Part shown: positions 1-8,812 of the stretch, in pieces
How the letters are laid out: every line of letters starts with the position of its first letter
Position numbering within the stretch: position 1 is the first letter of the stretch
Assembly: GCA_034432375.1 (NCBI GenBank)
Contig: DAOUCA010000107.1
Coordinates: forward strand, 1 to 64,000
Direction of reading: 5' to 3'
Length of the DNA stretch: 64,000 nucleotides
From: JAHBVH01 sp034432375
GTDB taxonomy: Bacteria; Chloroflexota; Anaerolineae; Caldilineales; Caldilineaceae
Translations under genes and position numbers: made by a program
Notes under the pieces: generated by a model
The model's input: only the letters and a program-made list of their open reading frames with translations
Told to the model about the DNA's origin: nothing
The model's database searches: none

Positions 1-137
1 TACTTTTACCCATATCTTTGTGGGCCGGTGGTAGGGTCGCGTTCCGGGGACGGCACAGATGCGCTCTGGTAACGCATCAACTCGTGTGCCGTCCCCGGAA
101 CGCCACTCTCGCCGCACACTTGTGGGTAATGGTAAGC
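1..137. repeat. REP-like palindromic element, copy 1 (family B)
   Basis: This 137-bp block recurs at 21597-21733 with three mismatches that I can count. Its core is a perfect 17-19 bp inverted repeat (GTTCCGGGGACGGCACA and its complement) around a ~27-nt loop. Outer arms pair the TTACCCATA-type left end with the GGGTAATGGTAA-type right end. It has no coding capacity. It may be cut on the left by the window edge. The fold resembles REP/RAYT-type or MITE passengers, but no transposase is present here. Confidence 0.85.
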
Positions 138-163
138 AGCGGGGGAGGGGCCGGGGGTGCCTG

Positions 164-253
164 AATAGGTGCTAAAATCCTTAAAAGCCATACAGCCTCT
201 CTCGTGTAAAAGTAACGCTACTATGGATGACTTTTAAATGATTCGTCTATTAG
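164..253 (-). repeat. 82-90 bp MITE-like element, copy 1 (family A)
   Basis: Copy of a short element whose ends form an inverted repeat (ATAGACTAATCATTTAAAAG type) around a conserved core, TACTTTTACACGAGAG. This copy is in the reverse orientation relative to those at 13959, 31216 and 37268. It has no ORF. It sits between the family-B element and the SGNH esterase gene. Confidence 0.8.
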
Positions 254-313
254 CACTGTTTCCCCTATTAATACTCATAGAGCCAATCGCTCCCATAAAT
301 AGCACGGATTACT

Positions 314-1306
314 ATGCAAACAATTTCATTGACTGATCCCCGGCTGACTTGGGCCGGTGCGATCTCTGTTGACCACACTGCCGCCTGGTCGATGCCTTGG
401 CGAATTCCCTATGCTGAGCGCGACCTGTTTCCACCGGTAGAGTTGCAAGCGCGTACTGCCATGCCTGCCGGCGTGCGTCTGACCTTTTGCAGTAACACAC
501 AGAGCATCACCGGTACTTTGTTGTCTGAGGCCGAAATGGCCCCCATTGATCTCTGTTGTAATGGCGAACTGATTGGCACCCTGCCCCTGGATGGTCAAGA
601 TCGTTTTCATTTTAGCGATCTACCTAGCGGCGAAAAACTAATTGAACTCTGGCTTCCCCAATTTGGTGAGTTTCGGTTGCAAACGCTGACCCTTGATACG
701 GGGGCCACCTTCGCGACCCACGCCGACGCCCGTCCTCGCTGGATCACCTATGGCAGTTCGATTACCCAATGCCGCACCGCAGCTTCACCCACCCAAACCT
801 GGCCCGCAATTGTCGCGCGCAATGCCAATCTGCAACTCACCTGTCTCGGCTTTGGCGGTCAATGCCATCTTGACCCAATGATCGCTCGCATGATCCATAA
901 TTTACCGGCGGACTACCTTTCTATGTGCGTGGGAATTAACATCTATGGTGGCGCTACCTTGAGTCCGCGCACCTTCCGCGGTGCCATCATCGGCTTTGTG
1001 CAGATTGTGCGCGACGCTCACCCAGAGATCCCTTTTGTCGTGATGTCACCGATCTACTCACCCCCGCGCGAGACAGCGCTCAATGCGGTCGGTTTTACGC
1101 TGCAAGCGATGCGCGACGAAGTGGCGGCGGCTATCGATTCGTTGCAAGCGGCAGGTGATACCTATCTGCATTATGTCGACGGGCTCGAGATCTTTTGTGC
1201 TGACTACGCCCATCTCCTACCCGATGAGTTACACCCTGATGCCGAAGGCTATCGTCTCATGGGGCAGCACTTTACAGAGAAAGTGGCCAATCGATTTTTT
1301 CAGTAA
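314..1306 (+). CDS. SGNH/GDSL-type esterase with N-terminal beta domain
   Basis: 330-aa predicted acyl-hydrolase. The first ~140 residues look like a beta-rich accessory domain of the kind found in carbohydrate-esterase SGNH proteins. The catalytic domain follows. Block I is YGSSITQC (residues 146-153, with Ser149 the likely nucleophile in place of the usual GDS serine). The oxyanion-hole blocks are the Gly around 180-182 and GIN (207-209). Block V is DELHP (Asp304, His307). No signal peptide is evident, so a cytoplasmic role is likely. Sugar or xylan deacetylation is a reasonable guess from the domain architecture, but the substrate cannot be read from sequence. The gene stands alone between repeat-rich spacers. 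Start is the ATG at 314; the upstream Shine-Dalgarno is weak. Confidence 0.85.
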   Translation: MQTISLTDPRLTWAGAISVDHTAAWSMPWRIPYAERDLFPPVELQARTAMPAGVRLTFCSNTQSITGTLLSEAEMAPIDLCCNGELIGTLPLDGQDRFHFSDLPSGEKLIELWLPQFGEFRLQTLTLDTGATFATHADARPRWITYGSSITQCRTAASPTQTWPAIVARNANLQLTCLGFGGQCHLDPMIARMIHNLPADYLSMCVGINIYGGATLSPRTFRGAIIGFVQIVRDAHPEIPFVVMSPIYSPPRETALNAVGFTLQAMRDEVAAAIDSLQAAGDTYLHYVDGLEIFCADYAHLLPDELHPDAEGYRLMGQHFTEKVANRFFQ

Positions 1307-1345
1307 GCGTATTAGTATTTTTAGTTGAATTCTGACAGGTAGCCT

Positions 1346-1444
1346 GGTTGAGTGATTCAAGCGCAGCGAGAATTGTATCGAAACCAAGCGGTGCTGTTCA
1401 CTCCCGTTTCGATACGTACGGAAACTGCCCCGCACGACTCAACC
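1346..1444. repeat. ~100 bp palindromic element, copy 1 (family D)
   Basis: The block is bounded by GGTTGAGT and ACTCAACC, with inner arms GTATCGAAACCAAGC and CGTTTCGATAC. Its reverse complement matches 45334-45444 closely, including the shared stretch CGTATCGAAACGGGAGTGA. It lies between the SGNH and cupin genes and is non-coding. Confidence 0.75.
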
Positions 1445-1559
1445 GCCTTTCACCAATCAACCGATAGTAGACGCAGTGCGCAATATATGTCTTGCGCACA
1501 TGTGTCTTGCGCACTACGTGTACACAATAGTTCTAAAAACAACTATAGGAGAGAATCTC

Positions 1560-1958
1560 ATGAATGGAATTTTTATCCCTAGCCGTGCTGCCGAACGTGA
1601 AACATTAGATTGGGGTTCACTGGCTTGGGTGAGTCGACCCCAACAGACCGAAGCCGAGCAGTTGACGGTGATCGAAGTAACACTTAACCCCGGTGGTGGC
1701 CACAACTTCCACAAGCACCCAGATCAAGAAGAGGTGATTTATGTGCTCGATGGCGAAGTTGAGCAGTGGCTGGAGCAGGAATCCCGTCAACTGCGTCCTG
1801 GCGATTCGGTTTTTATCAAACCCGATATTGTCCATGCATCCTTCAACAACAGCAACGCCCCTGCCAAACTATTAGCGATCCTTGGGCCTTGTGTCGGCAA
1901 TGGTGGCTATGTCTCTATTGAGATGGGTGACCAAGAGCCGTGGGCGAGTTTGCGCTAA
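1560..1958 (+). CDS. Cupin-domain protein
   Basis: 132-aa single-domain cupin. Metal-binding motif 1 is visible as HNFHKHPDQEEVIYVLDGE (His-x-His, downstream Glu and Gly). Motif 2 is PGDSVFIKPDIVHASFN, with the terminal His. Such small cupins act as isomerases, dioxygenases or sugar-binding modules, and the substrate here is unknown. I chose the ATG at 1560 because AGGAGAG sits about 8 nt upstream. The longer upstream reading frame, from 1476, runs through a directly repeated TGTCTTGCGCAC motif and has no ribosome site. No operon partner is visible. Confidence 0.85.
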   Translation: MNGIFIPSRAAERETLDWGSLAWVSRPQQTEAEQLTVIEVTLNPGGGHNFHKHPDQEEVIYVLDGEVEQWLEQESRQLRPGDSVFIKPDIVHASFNNSNAPAKLLAILGPCVGNGGYVSIEMGDQEPWASLR

Positions 1959-2435
1959 CTGTGATATGTTTAGCCCTCGCGGTAGTACTGCCACCACGGG
2001 AAAGCTGTAACGACGACAATAAGATTAAAATGGTAGGTGCTTTGCCCTGTGCTTAGGGGTACTCAGTGGGCGCAGCTAAACTAAGCTCTGTACGAGAAGA
2101 TGAAGTTTGCTGGTCTGGATATACGGCGATCAGAATGGGAAGCGTTGACACTGCGGCTTCCAAGTTGACTTGAGTATTGTTACGCAAACATGATAATTCC
2201 CCAGTCCAATCGCTCTGTCCAACCCTATAGCCAAGACTTTGCGACACGACTTCCCACTGAGTTACGGAAGAGAGCAAGCTCAATTCTTCTAACAGATTAG
2301 CCTATGGCGTAGCCTCATTTAAACGATTGCCCACCTATTTACCTACGATTTAGGACATTTTGCCGATAACATAGGATTATTGACCTCTCTGCTGTACATA
2401 TAAAACATTATTTTACTTACTTTATCGTAAGAGTT

Positions 2436-2464
2436 TTGACATAGTTTGTACTCTCTGTTACTAT
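2436..2464 (+). promoter_or_regulatory. Strong sigma70-like promoter without an obvious gene
   Basis: TTGACA (2436-2441), a 17-bp spacer and TACTAT (2459-2464), in an AT-rich stretch. No well-formed ORF with a ribosome site follows before the hairpin at 2748-2792. The promoter could therefore drive a short untranslated RNA, or be fortuitous. Confidence 0.4.
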
Positions 2465-2747
2465 TCTAAACAATGATCAGTTTTTTAGTAAAATAACTTA
2501 AGCTAAATATCAGGTTTCTAACCTTCACATTGCGCGCTAATTGTGCCGGTTAATTGAAGAAATGAGCAGAATAAATAGGTGGCTCATCCGTTGGAAGCAG
2601 GCAAACAGAAATACGACCATCGATTTGCAAACTATTCCTTCAATGAGTCGTTATGTTGGCCGATCTAGTCGATCACTGACAACGCTTTCACGACTGTTAG
2701 CCTGTAATGCCATACTCATCCAATTCCCGTTATTATACTCAGCTCTG

Positions 2748-2792
2748 AATGGGAACCGGAGTTTTGCTGGGGTAGAAACTCCGGTTCCCATT
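2748..2792. repeat. 17-bp perfect hairpin
   Basis: AATGGGAACCGGAGTTT at 2748-2764 pairs perfectly with 2776-2792 across an 11-nt loop. No U-tract follows, so it is not a classical terminator. It may be the 3' structure of a transcript from the promoter at 2436. Confidence 0.7.
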
Positions 2793-2876
2793 TCAACCGC
2801 AGTATAGAAAATCAGATGGCAGCGTAGATAACGTTGTATACGGTTATTCGTTATTGGGCTATCAGAAGAACAGGGG

Positions 2877-3068
2877 GTGGAAATGGGCTTTCACCAACCC
2901 GATTCTGCGGAAAGTACAAATATTTTTACAACAGCCTTTTTAGCATTGGGAGTAACTATGCAAAGCCTCATTTGCCTTGGAATTATTGCGTGCCTTTATG
3001 GCGTGATTGCCCTACTGGGCTTTAGTGTTAGTTGGATACGGGAACGACGCACCTCACGCTTATCATAA
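2877..3068 (+). CDS. Possible small membrane protein
   Basis: 63-codon ORF with a GTG start (or ATG at 2883). Its central part is strongly hydrophobic (roughly residues 18-50: TAFLALGVT, then LICLGIIACLYGVIALLGF) and it ends with basic residues (WIRERRTSRLS). This fits a small one- or two-span membrane protein with the positive end inside. The only ribosome-site hint is a weak purine stretch (AACAGGGG). I do not recognise a family. The alternative is a chance ORF in an AT-rich spacer. Confidence 0.3.
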   Translation: MEMGFHQPDSAESTNIFTTAFLALGVTMQSLICLGIIACLYGVIALLGFSVSWIRERRTSRLS

Positions 3069-3314
3069 TCAATCTTTTCCTTTGCTCTCTGCTCTTTGCT
3101 GTTAGAATAACCCCTTGCAGCTGAGACACCAACCTGTCAATAATAAACCACCTTGTGAACCAACTTAATCATCCACTGAAAATCGATAGCTTACCATTCT
3201 CCTCTATCCATCAGGGTCATTCCCAACAAAAGTGTAGCAATGTCAGCTTGCTGAGCATCCAAAGCTACGAATCGATAAACGTCCACAAAGGGGAATGACC
3301 CCAAAAAATCACAA

Positions 3315-3343
3315 CTTTCTATCTGCTCAAGATGTGGTATAAT
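3315..3343 (+). promoter_or_regulatory. Putative promoter of the ABC exporter pair
   Basis: A perfect TATAAT (3338-3343) lies 34 nt before the first ABC gene's ATG, with a poor -35 (CTTTCT/TTTCTA around 3315-3321). No other -10-like hexamer this good is near the gene. Confidence 0.45.
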
Positions 3344-3376
3344 CTAATCTCTCTTTTATAGATTGGACCCACATAT

Positions 3377-5311
3377 ATGACCACCTATACTTCAACTGAT
3401 CGTTCTTCGTCAAAGCGTACCGCACCGGCAGATTCTCCTTCCTCGGATCGAAGCCCTCTTGAACCACTACCCAAACCGTTACCCCCCGTAAAGGTCGATG
3501 ATTGGCAGATCATTCGTCGTTGCTATCGGTATCTAGTTCCTTATTGGCGCACAACCGCATCGACCTATGGGGTCATGTTGCTGATCACTGGCCTTTCGCT
3601 GGTGATTCCACAGCTGATCCGCTGGATCGTTGACAGTGGGATTCGTGCGCAGGATCTGTCAATGCTCAACTGGGCGATCCTTGGCCTGCTGCTGCTGACA
3701 TTGGTCAAGGGCGTACTGACCTTTTTTGAAGGCCGTTGGTCCGAAGTGCAGTCACAGAATGTTGCCTATGATCTGCGCAATGAGATTCACGGGAAACTGG
3801 CCGAGCTCTCGTTTGCCTACCACGATCAGACCGAAAATGGGCAACTACTCTCACGCGCTATGCAAGATGTCGAGCGCATTCGCTTTCTAACTGGCCGCGC
3901 CACCTTGCGGCTGATCAGCAGTATCATGTTGGCCATCGGTACGGCTGGCGTTCTGCTGTGGATGAATCCCAAGTTGGCGCTCTTAAGCATGGCTGCAATC
4001 CCGCTGCTGGCTAACCGTGCCTATGAATTTGGCCGGCGGATGCGCCCGCTTTCCTTAGCAATTCAACAGCAACTGGCAGTGCTCACGACACGGTTGGAGC
4101 AGAACTTGCGCGGCGCCCGCGTGGTGAAAGCCTTTGCCCAAGAAGCGCATGAGACGGAAGGCTTTGAGGCTGCCAACGCGCAATGGTTTGATCTCTCTGC
4201 CAGCACTGTCCGCTTACAGGCGATCAACGTGCCGCTGCTTGACTTTATCTCGAACATTGGGACCATCTTCATCATCTGGTATGGCGGTCGTTTGGTGATC
4301 AATCAACAGCTTACACTCGGCGAACTTGTTGCCTTTTCAACTTATCTTAGCCAGTTGATCCAGCCGATCCGCCGCTTGGGCATGATCATTCCTGCGATCT
4401 CCATGGCGGCCACCGCGGCCGAGCGGGTCTTTGAAATTCTGGATGCCAAATCCGAGGTGCTGGATGCACCGGATGCCTATGTGCTACCACCGGTGCAAGG
4501 GTGGGTTCGCTTTGATGGCGTAGGCTTTGCCTATTTCAACCGCCACCGCGTGCTCGATAACATCACGATCGACGCCAAACCTGGTGAAATCATTGCGCTT
4601 CTGGGGGCCACCGGGTCGGGAAAATCTTCCCTCATCAATCTCATCCCACGCTTCTATGATCCAACCGAAGGCTGCATCACGATCGATGGCCACGATCTGC
4701 GGCGCATTACGCTCAATTCCTTGCGCGACCAGATTGGCATTGTTCTGCAAGAGACAACTCTCTTTGCGGCAACCATTCGTGAAAATTTGATCTTTGGTCG
4801 CCCGGGGGCCACCGAAGCAGAAATGATCGCCGCTGCGCAAGCCGCGCAGGCGCATGACTTTATCCAAGCCATGCCCGCCGGTTACGAGACGGACGTGGGT
4901 GAGCGGGGCGTAACCCTCTCTGGGGGCCAGAAACAGCGGATGGCGATTGCCCGCGCACTGCTAAAGGATCCTCGGATCTTAATCCTAGATGATGCCACTG
5001 CCAGTGTGGACACCGCTACCGAGCGGCTGATCCAAAAAGCACTCTCCAACCTAATGCAAGGGCGTACCTCCTTTGTGATCGCCCAACGGCTGAGCACGGT
5101 ACGCGCGGCCAATCTGATCGTTGTGTTGAATAAAGGCCGTATTTCCGCCACTGGGAGCCATGAGCAACTGCTGCGCACCTCTGAACTCTATGCCAATATC
5201 TATCATGGTCAGTTGTCCATCCAAGAGAGTCAGCATCAAAATGGGCAGCACTACATTGGGGTGCCGCAAGCAGATCTGTTGCCTCCAAAAGAGGAGAAGG
5301 ACAAAACATGA
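3377..5311 (+). CDS. ABC exporter half-transporter A (degenerate ATP site subunit)
   Basis: 644-aa half-transporter: a ~65-aa proline-rich N-terminus, a six-helix exporter-type membrane domain (about 70-360) and an ATPase domain. Walker A is GATGSGKSS (about 408-416) and the ABC signature is the canonical LSGGQ (about 514). Walker B ends LDDATAS, so the catalytic Glu is Asp. The H-loop reads VIAQRLS, with Gln in place of His. These are the hallmarks of the non-catalytic subunit in heterodimeric exporters such as BmrCD, LmrCD and TM287/288. Its stop overlaps the next gene's start (ATGA), so the two are translationally coupled. Likely export substrates are lipids, drugs or peptides; none is indicated by neighbours. 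Confidence 0.9.
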   Translation: MTTYTSTDRSSSKRTAPADSPSSDRSPLEPLPKPLPPVKVDDWQIIRRCYRYLVPYWRTTASTYGVMLLITGLSLVIPQLIRWIVDSGIRAQDLSMLNWAILGLLLLTLVKGVLTFFEGRWSEVQSQNVAYDLRNEIHGKLAELSFAYHDQTENGQLLSRAMQDVERIRFLTGRATLRLISSIMLAIGTAGVLLWMNPKLALLSMAAIPLLANRAYEFGRRMRPLSLAIQQQLAVLTTRLEQNLRGARVVKAFAQEAHETEGFEAANAQWFDLSASTVRLQAINVPLLDFISNIGTIFIIWYGGRLVINQQLTLGELVAFSTYLSQLIQPIRRLGMIIPAISMAATAAERVFEILDAKSEVLDAPDAYVLPPVQGWVRFDGVGFAYFNRHRVLDNITIDAKPGEIIALLGATGSGKSSLINLIPRFYDPTEGCITIDGHDLRRITLNSLRDQIGIVLQETTLFAATIRENLIFGRPGATEAEMIAAAQAAQAHDFIQAMPAGYETDVGERGVTLSGGQKQRMAIARALLKDPRILILDDATASVDTATERLIQKALSNLMQGRTSFVIAQRLSTVRAANLIVVLNKGRISATGSHEQLLRTSELYANIYHGQLSIQESQHQNGQHYIGVPQADLLPPKEEKDKT

Positions 5312-7137
5312 GCTTTTCCATCGGTTCATCCGGCGCAAATATGGGAGGGCCACGCAGCATGATCGGTGCTGCCGGCAGACAAGAGGACTCACAGGCCTTT
5401 GATGTGCAAATTGTAGTGCGTCTGCTCGCCTTTGTGCGCCCTTATTGGCAACGCATGGCCGGCGCTTTCGTGTTGATGCTTGTTGGCTCTGCACTGACGC
5501 TGCTGACTCCCTATCTGATCAAAATCGCCATTGATGATCATATTACGCATGGCAATATGGCTGGCCTCAACCGCGTTGCGCTTTGGACTGCGCTCGCCTT
5601 TATCGGTATTTACATTACCACCGCCTGGCAACGATATCTGTTGGGCTGGGTGGGGCAGCAGGTGCTGGCTACCTTGCGCAACCAGCTCTTTGGTCATCTG
5701 CAACAGCTCTCCCTCAGCTATCATGACAAGACAATTATTGGGGTGACGGTTTCGCGCGTCATTAGCGATGTTGGTGTGATCAATGAATTGCTCTCGCAAG
5801 GTTTGTTGAGCCTCGTCAGCGATATGTTGCTGCTCCTTGGCATTATTGGGGTGATGCTCTCCCTCAATGCCAAGTTGGCGCTCTATACCTTTACTGTGAT
5901 ACCCCTAATGGTATTGACGACCCATCTCTTCTCTGTACGAGCGAAGGTAGCCTTTCGTGACACACGTACAAAAGTTGCGGCTGTGATTGGGGATCTGGCT
6001 GAGAATATTGCCGGTATGCGGGTAATTCAGGCTTTTGCCCAGGAAGGCGCGGCGCAAGAGCGCTTTGACGATGTCAATCGCGCCAACCGTGATGCCAACA
6101 TTGCTGCCGTCTCACTCTCCTTCGCCTTTTTGCCCACGGTGGAATTTTTGGGCATGGTCGCCACGGTGATTGTGCTCTGGTTTGGGGGGCGGGCCGTCGT
6201 TACCGAAGGTGTGACAGTTGGTGTCTTGGTCGCTTTTCTGGCCTATGTCACTCGCTTCTTCCAACCGATCCAGGATATGAGCCAACTCTATACGACGATG
6301 CAACAGGCGATGGCCGGCGGTGAACGCGTTTTGGGGCTGCTGGATACTGTACCCGATGTGGCCGATCCGCCGGATGGGCAAGAAATGGGTCCCATTGCTG
6401 GCCGCGTTGAGTTACGCAATGTCGACTTTTTCTATCGGGACAATACCCCGGTTTTGCGCTCGATCAACCTTCGGATCGAGCCCGGGCAGACGGTTGCGTT
6501 GGTTGGCCCCACCGGTGCCGGTAAAACCACAGTTGCCAATCTAATCGCCCGTTTTTATGATGTCGGTGGCGGTGGCGTCTTTATTGATGGCGTTGATGTG
6601 AGGACGGTGACGCAAGTTTCATTGCGTCAACAGATGGGTCTTGTACCACAGGATCCTTTCCTCTTTTCGGGGAGCATTCGTGATAATATTCGTTTTGGCC
6701 GCTTGGCGGCTACAGATGAAGATGTAGAATCTGCCGCCCATTCTGCCAATGCGCACGAGTTCATTGCGGCCTTGCCGGAAGGCTATGAGACGATCATCTT
6801 TGAAGGGGGTGCCAACCTTTCGGTGGGGCAGCGCCAATTAATCTGTATTGCCCGTGCTGTCCTTGCCGACCCGCGCATCCTGATTTTGGATGAGGCGACA
6901 GCTAGTATTGATACCGTCACCGAGGCACTGATCCAGGAAGCGCTGGACCGCCTGCTCGAAGGGCGTACATCCATTGTCATCGCCCACCGCCTCAGCACGA
7001 TCCGCAACGCCAACTTGATCTGCGCGCTGCAACAGGGCGAGATCGTCGAGCGCGGTACACACGAGGAACTGCTGGCCAACGAAGGATTGTACGCCAATCT
7101 CTACCGTCGTCAGTTTATCGAAACCGAGGAAGTGTAA
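5308..7137 (+). CDS. ABC exporter half-transporter B (catalytic subunit)
   Basis: 609-aa partner of the preceding half-transporter. It has a six-helix membrane domain (about 35-320), then Walker A GPTGAGKTT (about 400) and Walker B ILILDEATAS with the catalytic Glu (about 529). The H-loop VIAHRLS has its His (about 560). The signature, however, is LSVGQ instead of LSGGQ (about 504). In the heterodimer its Walker motifs would face the intact LSGGQ of subunit A, giving one competent site. Its LSVGQ would face the Asp/Gln-substituted site of A, giving one dead site. The start ATG at 5308 overlaps the upstream stop by 4 nt. No terminator hairpin follows directly. Confidence 0.9.
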   Translation: MSFSIGSSGANMGGPRSMIGAAGRQEDSQAFDVQIVVRLLAFVRPYWQRMAGAFVLMLVGSALTLLTPYLIKIAIDDHITHGNMAGLNRVALWTALAFIGIYITTAWQRYLLGWVGQQVLATLRNQLFGHLQQLSLSYHDKTIIGVTVSRVISDVGVINELLSQGLLSLVSDMLLLLGIIGVMLSLNAKLALYTFTVIPLMVLTTHLFSVRAKVAFRDTRTKVAAVIGDLAENIAGMRVIQAFAQEGAAQERFDDVNRANRDANIAAVSLSFAFLPTVEFLGMVATVIVLWFGGRAVVTEGVTVGVLVAFLAYVTRFFQPIQDMSQLYTTMQQAMAGGERVLGLLDTVPDVADPPDGQEMGPIAGRVELRNVDFFYRDNTPVLRSINLRIEPGQTVALVGPTGAGKTTVANLIARFYDVGGGGVFIDGVDVRTVTQVSLRQQMGLVPQDPFLFSGSIRDNIRFGRLAATDEDVESAAHSANAHEFIAALPEGYETIIFEGGANLSVGQRQLICIARAVLADPRILILDEATASIDTVTEALIQEALDRLLEGRTSIVIAHRLSTIRNANLICALQQGEIVERGTHEELLANEGLYANLYRRQFIETEEV

Positions 7138-7251
7138 TGGCGGAAGCGTGATGGAATTCAACGTGAATCAACTCAAAAAGAATTCCTTCGTTTACCATTG
7201 ACTATGGTATACTGCGCAAAGATGTACTACGCAAAAAAGTAAAAACTTATC

Positions 7252-7354
7252 GTACCTACTAAACCACCCCCTAACAACCTTCCCTGCTCGCTGGGGCGGA
7301 GCAGTTGCCCCTCCTTGAAGTCACGGAGGGGCCGGAGGTGGGGTTAGTAGGTAC
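7252..7354. repeat. ~100 bp inverted-repeat element upstream of dnaN
   Basis: Ends GTACCTACTAA (7252) and TTAGTAGGTAC (to 7354) are inverted repeats that continue into CCACCCC and GGGGTT. Inside are GC-rich half-palindromes around CCCCTCCTTGAAG and CACGGAGGGG. The end sequence resembles the palindrome at 50978-51058 (GCACCTACTTAG), so both may be one family. The rest of 7138-7459 shows no gene. Confidence 0.6.
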
Positions 7355-7459
7355 AACTTATCGAATTAGGAATTGCGCATCGCTGGGTGCCTTTAGGCGT
7401 GAAGCCGAGAGTTGCGTAAGTCTTGTTAACGCTGCAGAAACTATCAGTGGGAGGCCTCA

Positions 7460-8686
7460 GTGCGGGTAAGCTGTCATCAAGAGAATCTAGCTAAGGGTCT
7501 ATCGATTGTCAGTCGCGCCGTCTCTTCGCGCACGACAATGCCCGTTTTGAGTAATATTCTGCTAGAGGCCAAAAATAACGAATTGCGGTTGGCTGCGACC
7601 AACCGTGAAATTGGCATTAACTGTTGGATCGGTGCCAAGGTGGAAGATGAAGGTGCCATCACCGTGCCGGCGCGTCTCCTGAGTGAATTTGTCAATAGCT
7701 TGCCACCCGAACGCATTGACATGGAACTCGCCGTACGTACACAGACACTTCATCTAGCCTGCGCACGTTACACCGCCAATATGAAAGGGATCGATGCCTA
7801 CGAGTTTCCCTTGATCCCCACAGCGCCGCTGCAAGATGGCGCTGAAGCCGATGCCAACTCTGTCCCGATCATTGACGGTATGCGCATTGAGTTGGAGACC
7901 CCTGGCCTGCGCAAAATGATCGACCAAGTGATCTTTGCGGCGTCGAGTGACGAGAACCGGCCCACCCTCACCGGTGTGGAAGTCTCTTTTAAAGATGAAC
8001 AGCTTTCGATGGCTGCGACCGATGGGTTTCGGCTTAGTCTGCGCCGTGTGTCGATGAGCCAGGGGCTTGCCGAAGATGCCATTACCGTGATTGTGCCGGC
8101 CCGCAGTTTGGGAGAATTGGCTCGGATCAGCGCCGACGCTGAAGAAAATCGTCCAGTCCAGGTGATCCTGACCCAAGCGCGCAACCAGATTCTCTTTCAA
8201 CTGTGGGGCAAAGGGGAAGAAACGCGCGGTGCCTTTCATCGGGTAGAATTGGTCAGCGAACTCATTGACGCCCGCTTCCCGGATTACAATGGCACCATTC
8301 CCAAAAGCTATGAGACACGTGCGGTCGTCGATACGGCGGCACTCCTCAAAGCGGTGCGTGTTGCGCAGCTCTTTGCCCGCGACAATGCCAACATCATTCG
8401 CCTCAGTGTTCATCCTGGCAATGGTGACCATGGTGGCCAAATGCGCCTAACCGCCAGCAGCACCGAAATGGGCGACAACGTCAGCGATATCGACGCAATG
8501 GTCGAGGGCAATGAATTGGAGATTGCCTTCAACGCCAAATATCTGATCGATGTGCTGACCCAGGTTGATCAGCCCCAAGTTGTGTTAGAGACCACCCAAC
8601 CGACCCGCCCCGGTACGTTGCGTCCCGTTGGCATGGGCGAAGAAGAGTTCTTGCATGTCATTATGCCCATGCATCCGCCACGTTAA
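7460..8686 (+). CDS. dnaN: DNA polymerase III beta subunit (sliding clamp)
   Basis: 408-aa beta clamp, the ring that tethers the replicative polymerase to DNA. All three clamp folds can be followed. The N-terminal fold has SRAVSSRTTMPVLSNILLEA. The second has DENRPTLTGVEVSF and MAATDGFRLS. The C-terminal one has IAFNAKYLIDVL and ends with the typical VIMPMHPPR tail. It is ~30 aa longer than E. coli DnaN because of a loop around residue 120. The start is GTG at 7460 with GGGAGG about 9 nt upstream. The gene is alone, not beside dnaA, recF or gyrB, so the window does not show the replication origin. A strong intrinsic terminator follows. Confidence 0.97.
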   Translation: MRVSCHQENLAKGLSIVSRAVSSRTTMPVLSNILLEAKNNELRLAATNREIGINCWIGAKVEDEGAITVPARLLSEFVNSLPPERIDMELAVRTQTLHLACARYTANMKGIDAYEFPLIPTAPLQDGAEADANSVPIIDGMRIELETPGLRKMIDQVIFAASSDENRPTLTGVEVSFKDEQLSMAATDGFRLSLRRVSMSQGLAEDAITVIVPARSLGELARISADAEENRPVQVILTQARNQILFQLWGKGEETRGAFHRVELVSELIDARFPDYNGTIPKSYETRAVVDTAALLKAVRVAQLFARDNANIIRLSVHPGNGDHGGQMRLTASSTEMGDNVSDIDAMVEGNELEIAFNAKYLIDVLTQVDQPQVVLETTQPTRPGTLRPVGMGEEEFLHVIMPMHPPR

Positions 8687-8710
8687 GGCTGAATCATTAT
8701 CTCGCTTAAT

Positions 8711-8752
8711 AAAAAGCGGCGCTCTTCCATTTGAAAGAGCGCCGCTTTTTTT
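8711..8752 (+). terminator. Rho-independent terminator of dnaN
   Basis: A 16-bp perfect stem (AAAAAGCGGCGCTCTT at 8711-8726 with 8735-8750), an 8-nt loop and a T-rich 3' arm (TTTTTTTATT), about 25 nt after the dnaN stop. The A-rich 5' arm makes it potentially bidirectional. Confidence 0.92.
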
Positions 8753-8756
8753 ATTG

Positions 8757-8798
8757 ACTGCACGCCTGCATAAGCAGGCCGTGCAATGCAGTCAAGTG
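8757..8798. repeat. Imperfect hairpin after dnaN
   Basis: GACTGCACGCCTGC pairs imperfectly with GCAGGCCGTGCA...TGCAGTC around a short loop. It lies between the dnaN terminator and the end of the convergent small gene, and could terminate that gene. Confidence 0.5.
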
Positions 8799-8812
8799 GG
8801 GTTCACTCTGCG

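Larger units (their letters stand above)
1959..3376. other. 1.4-kb intergenic region, AT-rich with hairpins
   Basis: No convincing gene is present apart from a doubtful small membrane ORF at 2877-3068. The middle (2300-2540) is markedly AT-rich. It holds an orphan promoter-like sequence (2436-2464), a 17-bp perfect hairpin (2748-2792), an 11-bp inverted repeat GGGTCATTCCC (3214-3224 with 3291-3301) and the probable promoter of the ABC exporter operon near 3338. Confidence 0.6.

Noticed and set aside
2053..2283. 76-aa minus-strand ORF in the 2-kb spacer
   Set aside because: TTG start, no ribosome site, no hydrophobic or conserved pattern.
2541..2807. 88-aa ORF downstream of the orphan promoter
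   Set aside because: TTG or weak ATG start, and the frame runs straight through the hairpin at 2748-2792 with no protein-like pattern; a non-coding transcript is likelier.
7460..8686. Replication origin near dnaN
   Set aside because: No dnaA, recF or gyrB neighbours and no cluster of TTATCCACA boxes in the flanks.
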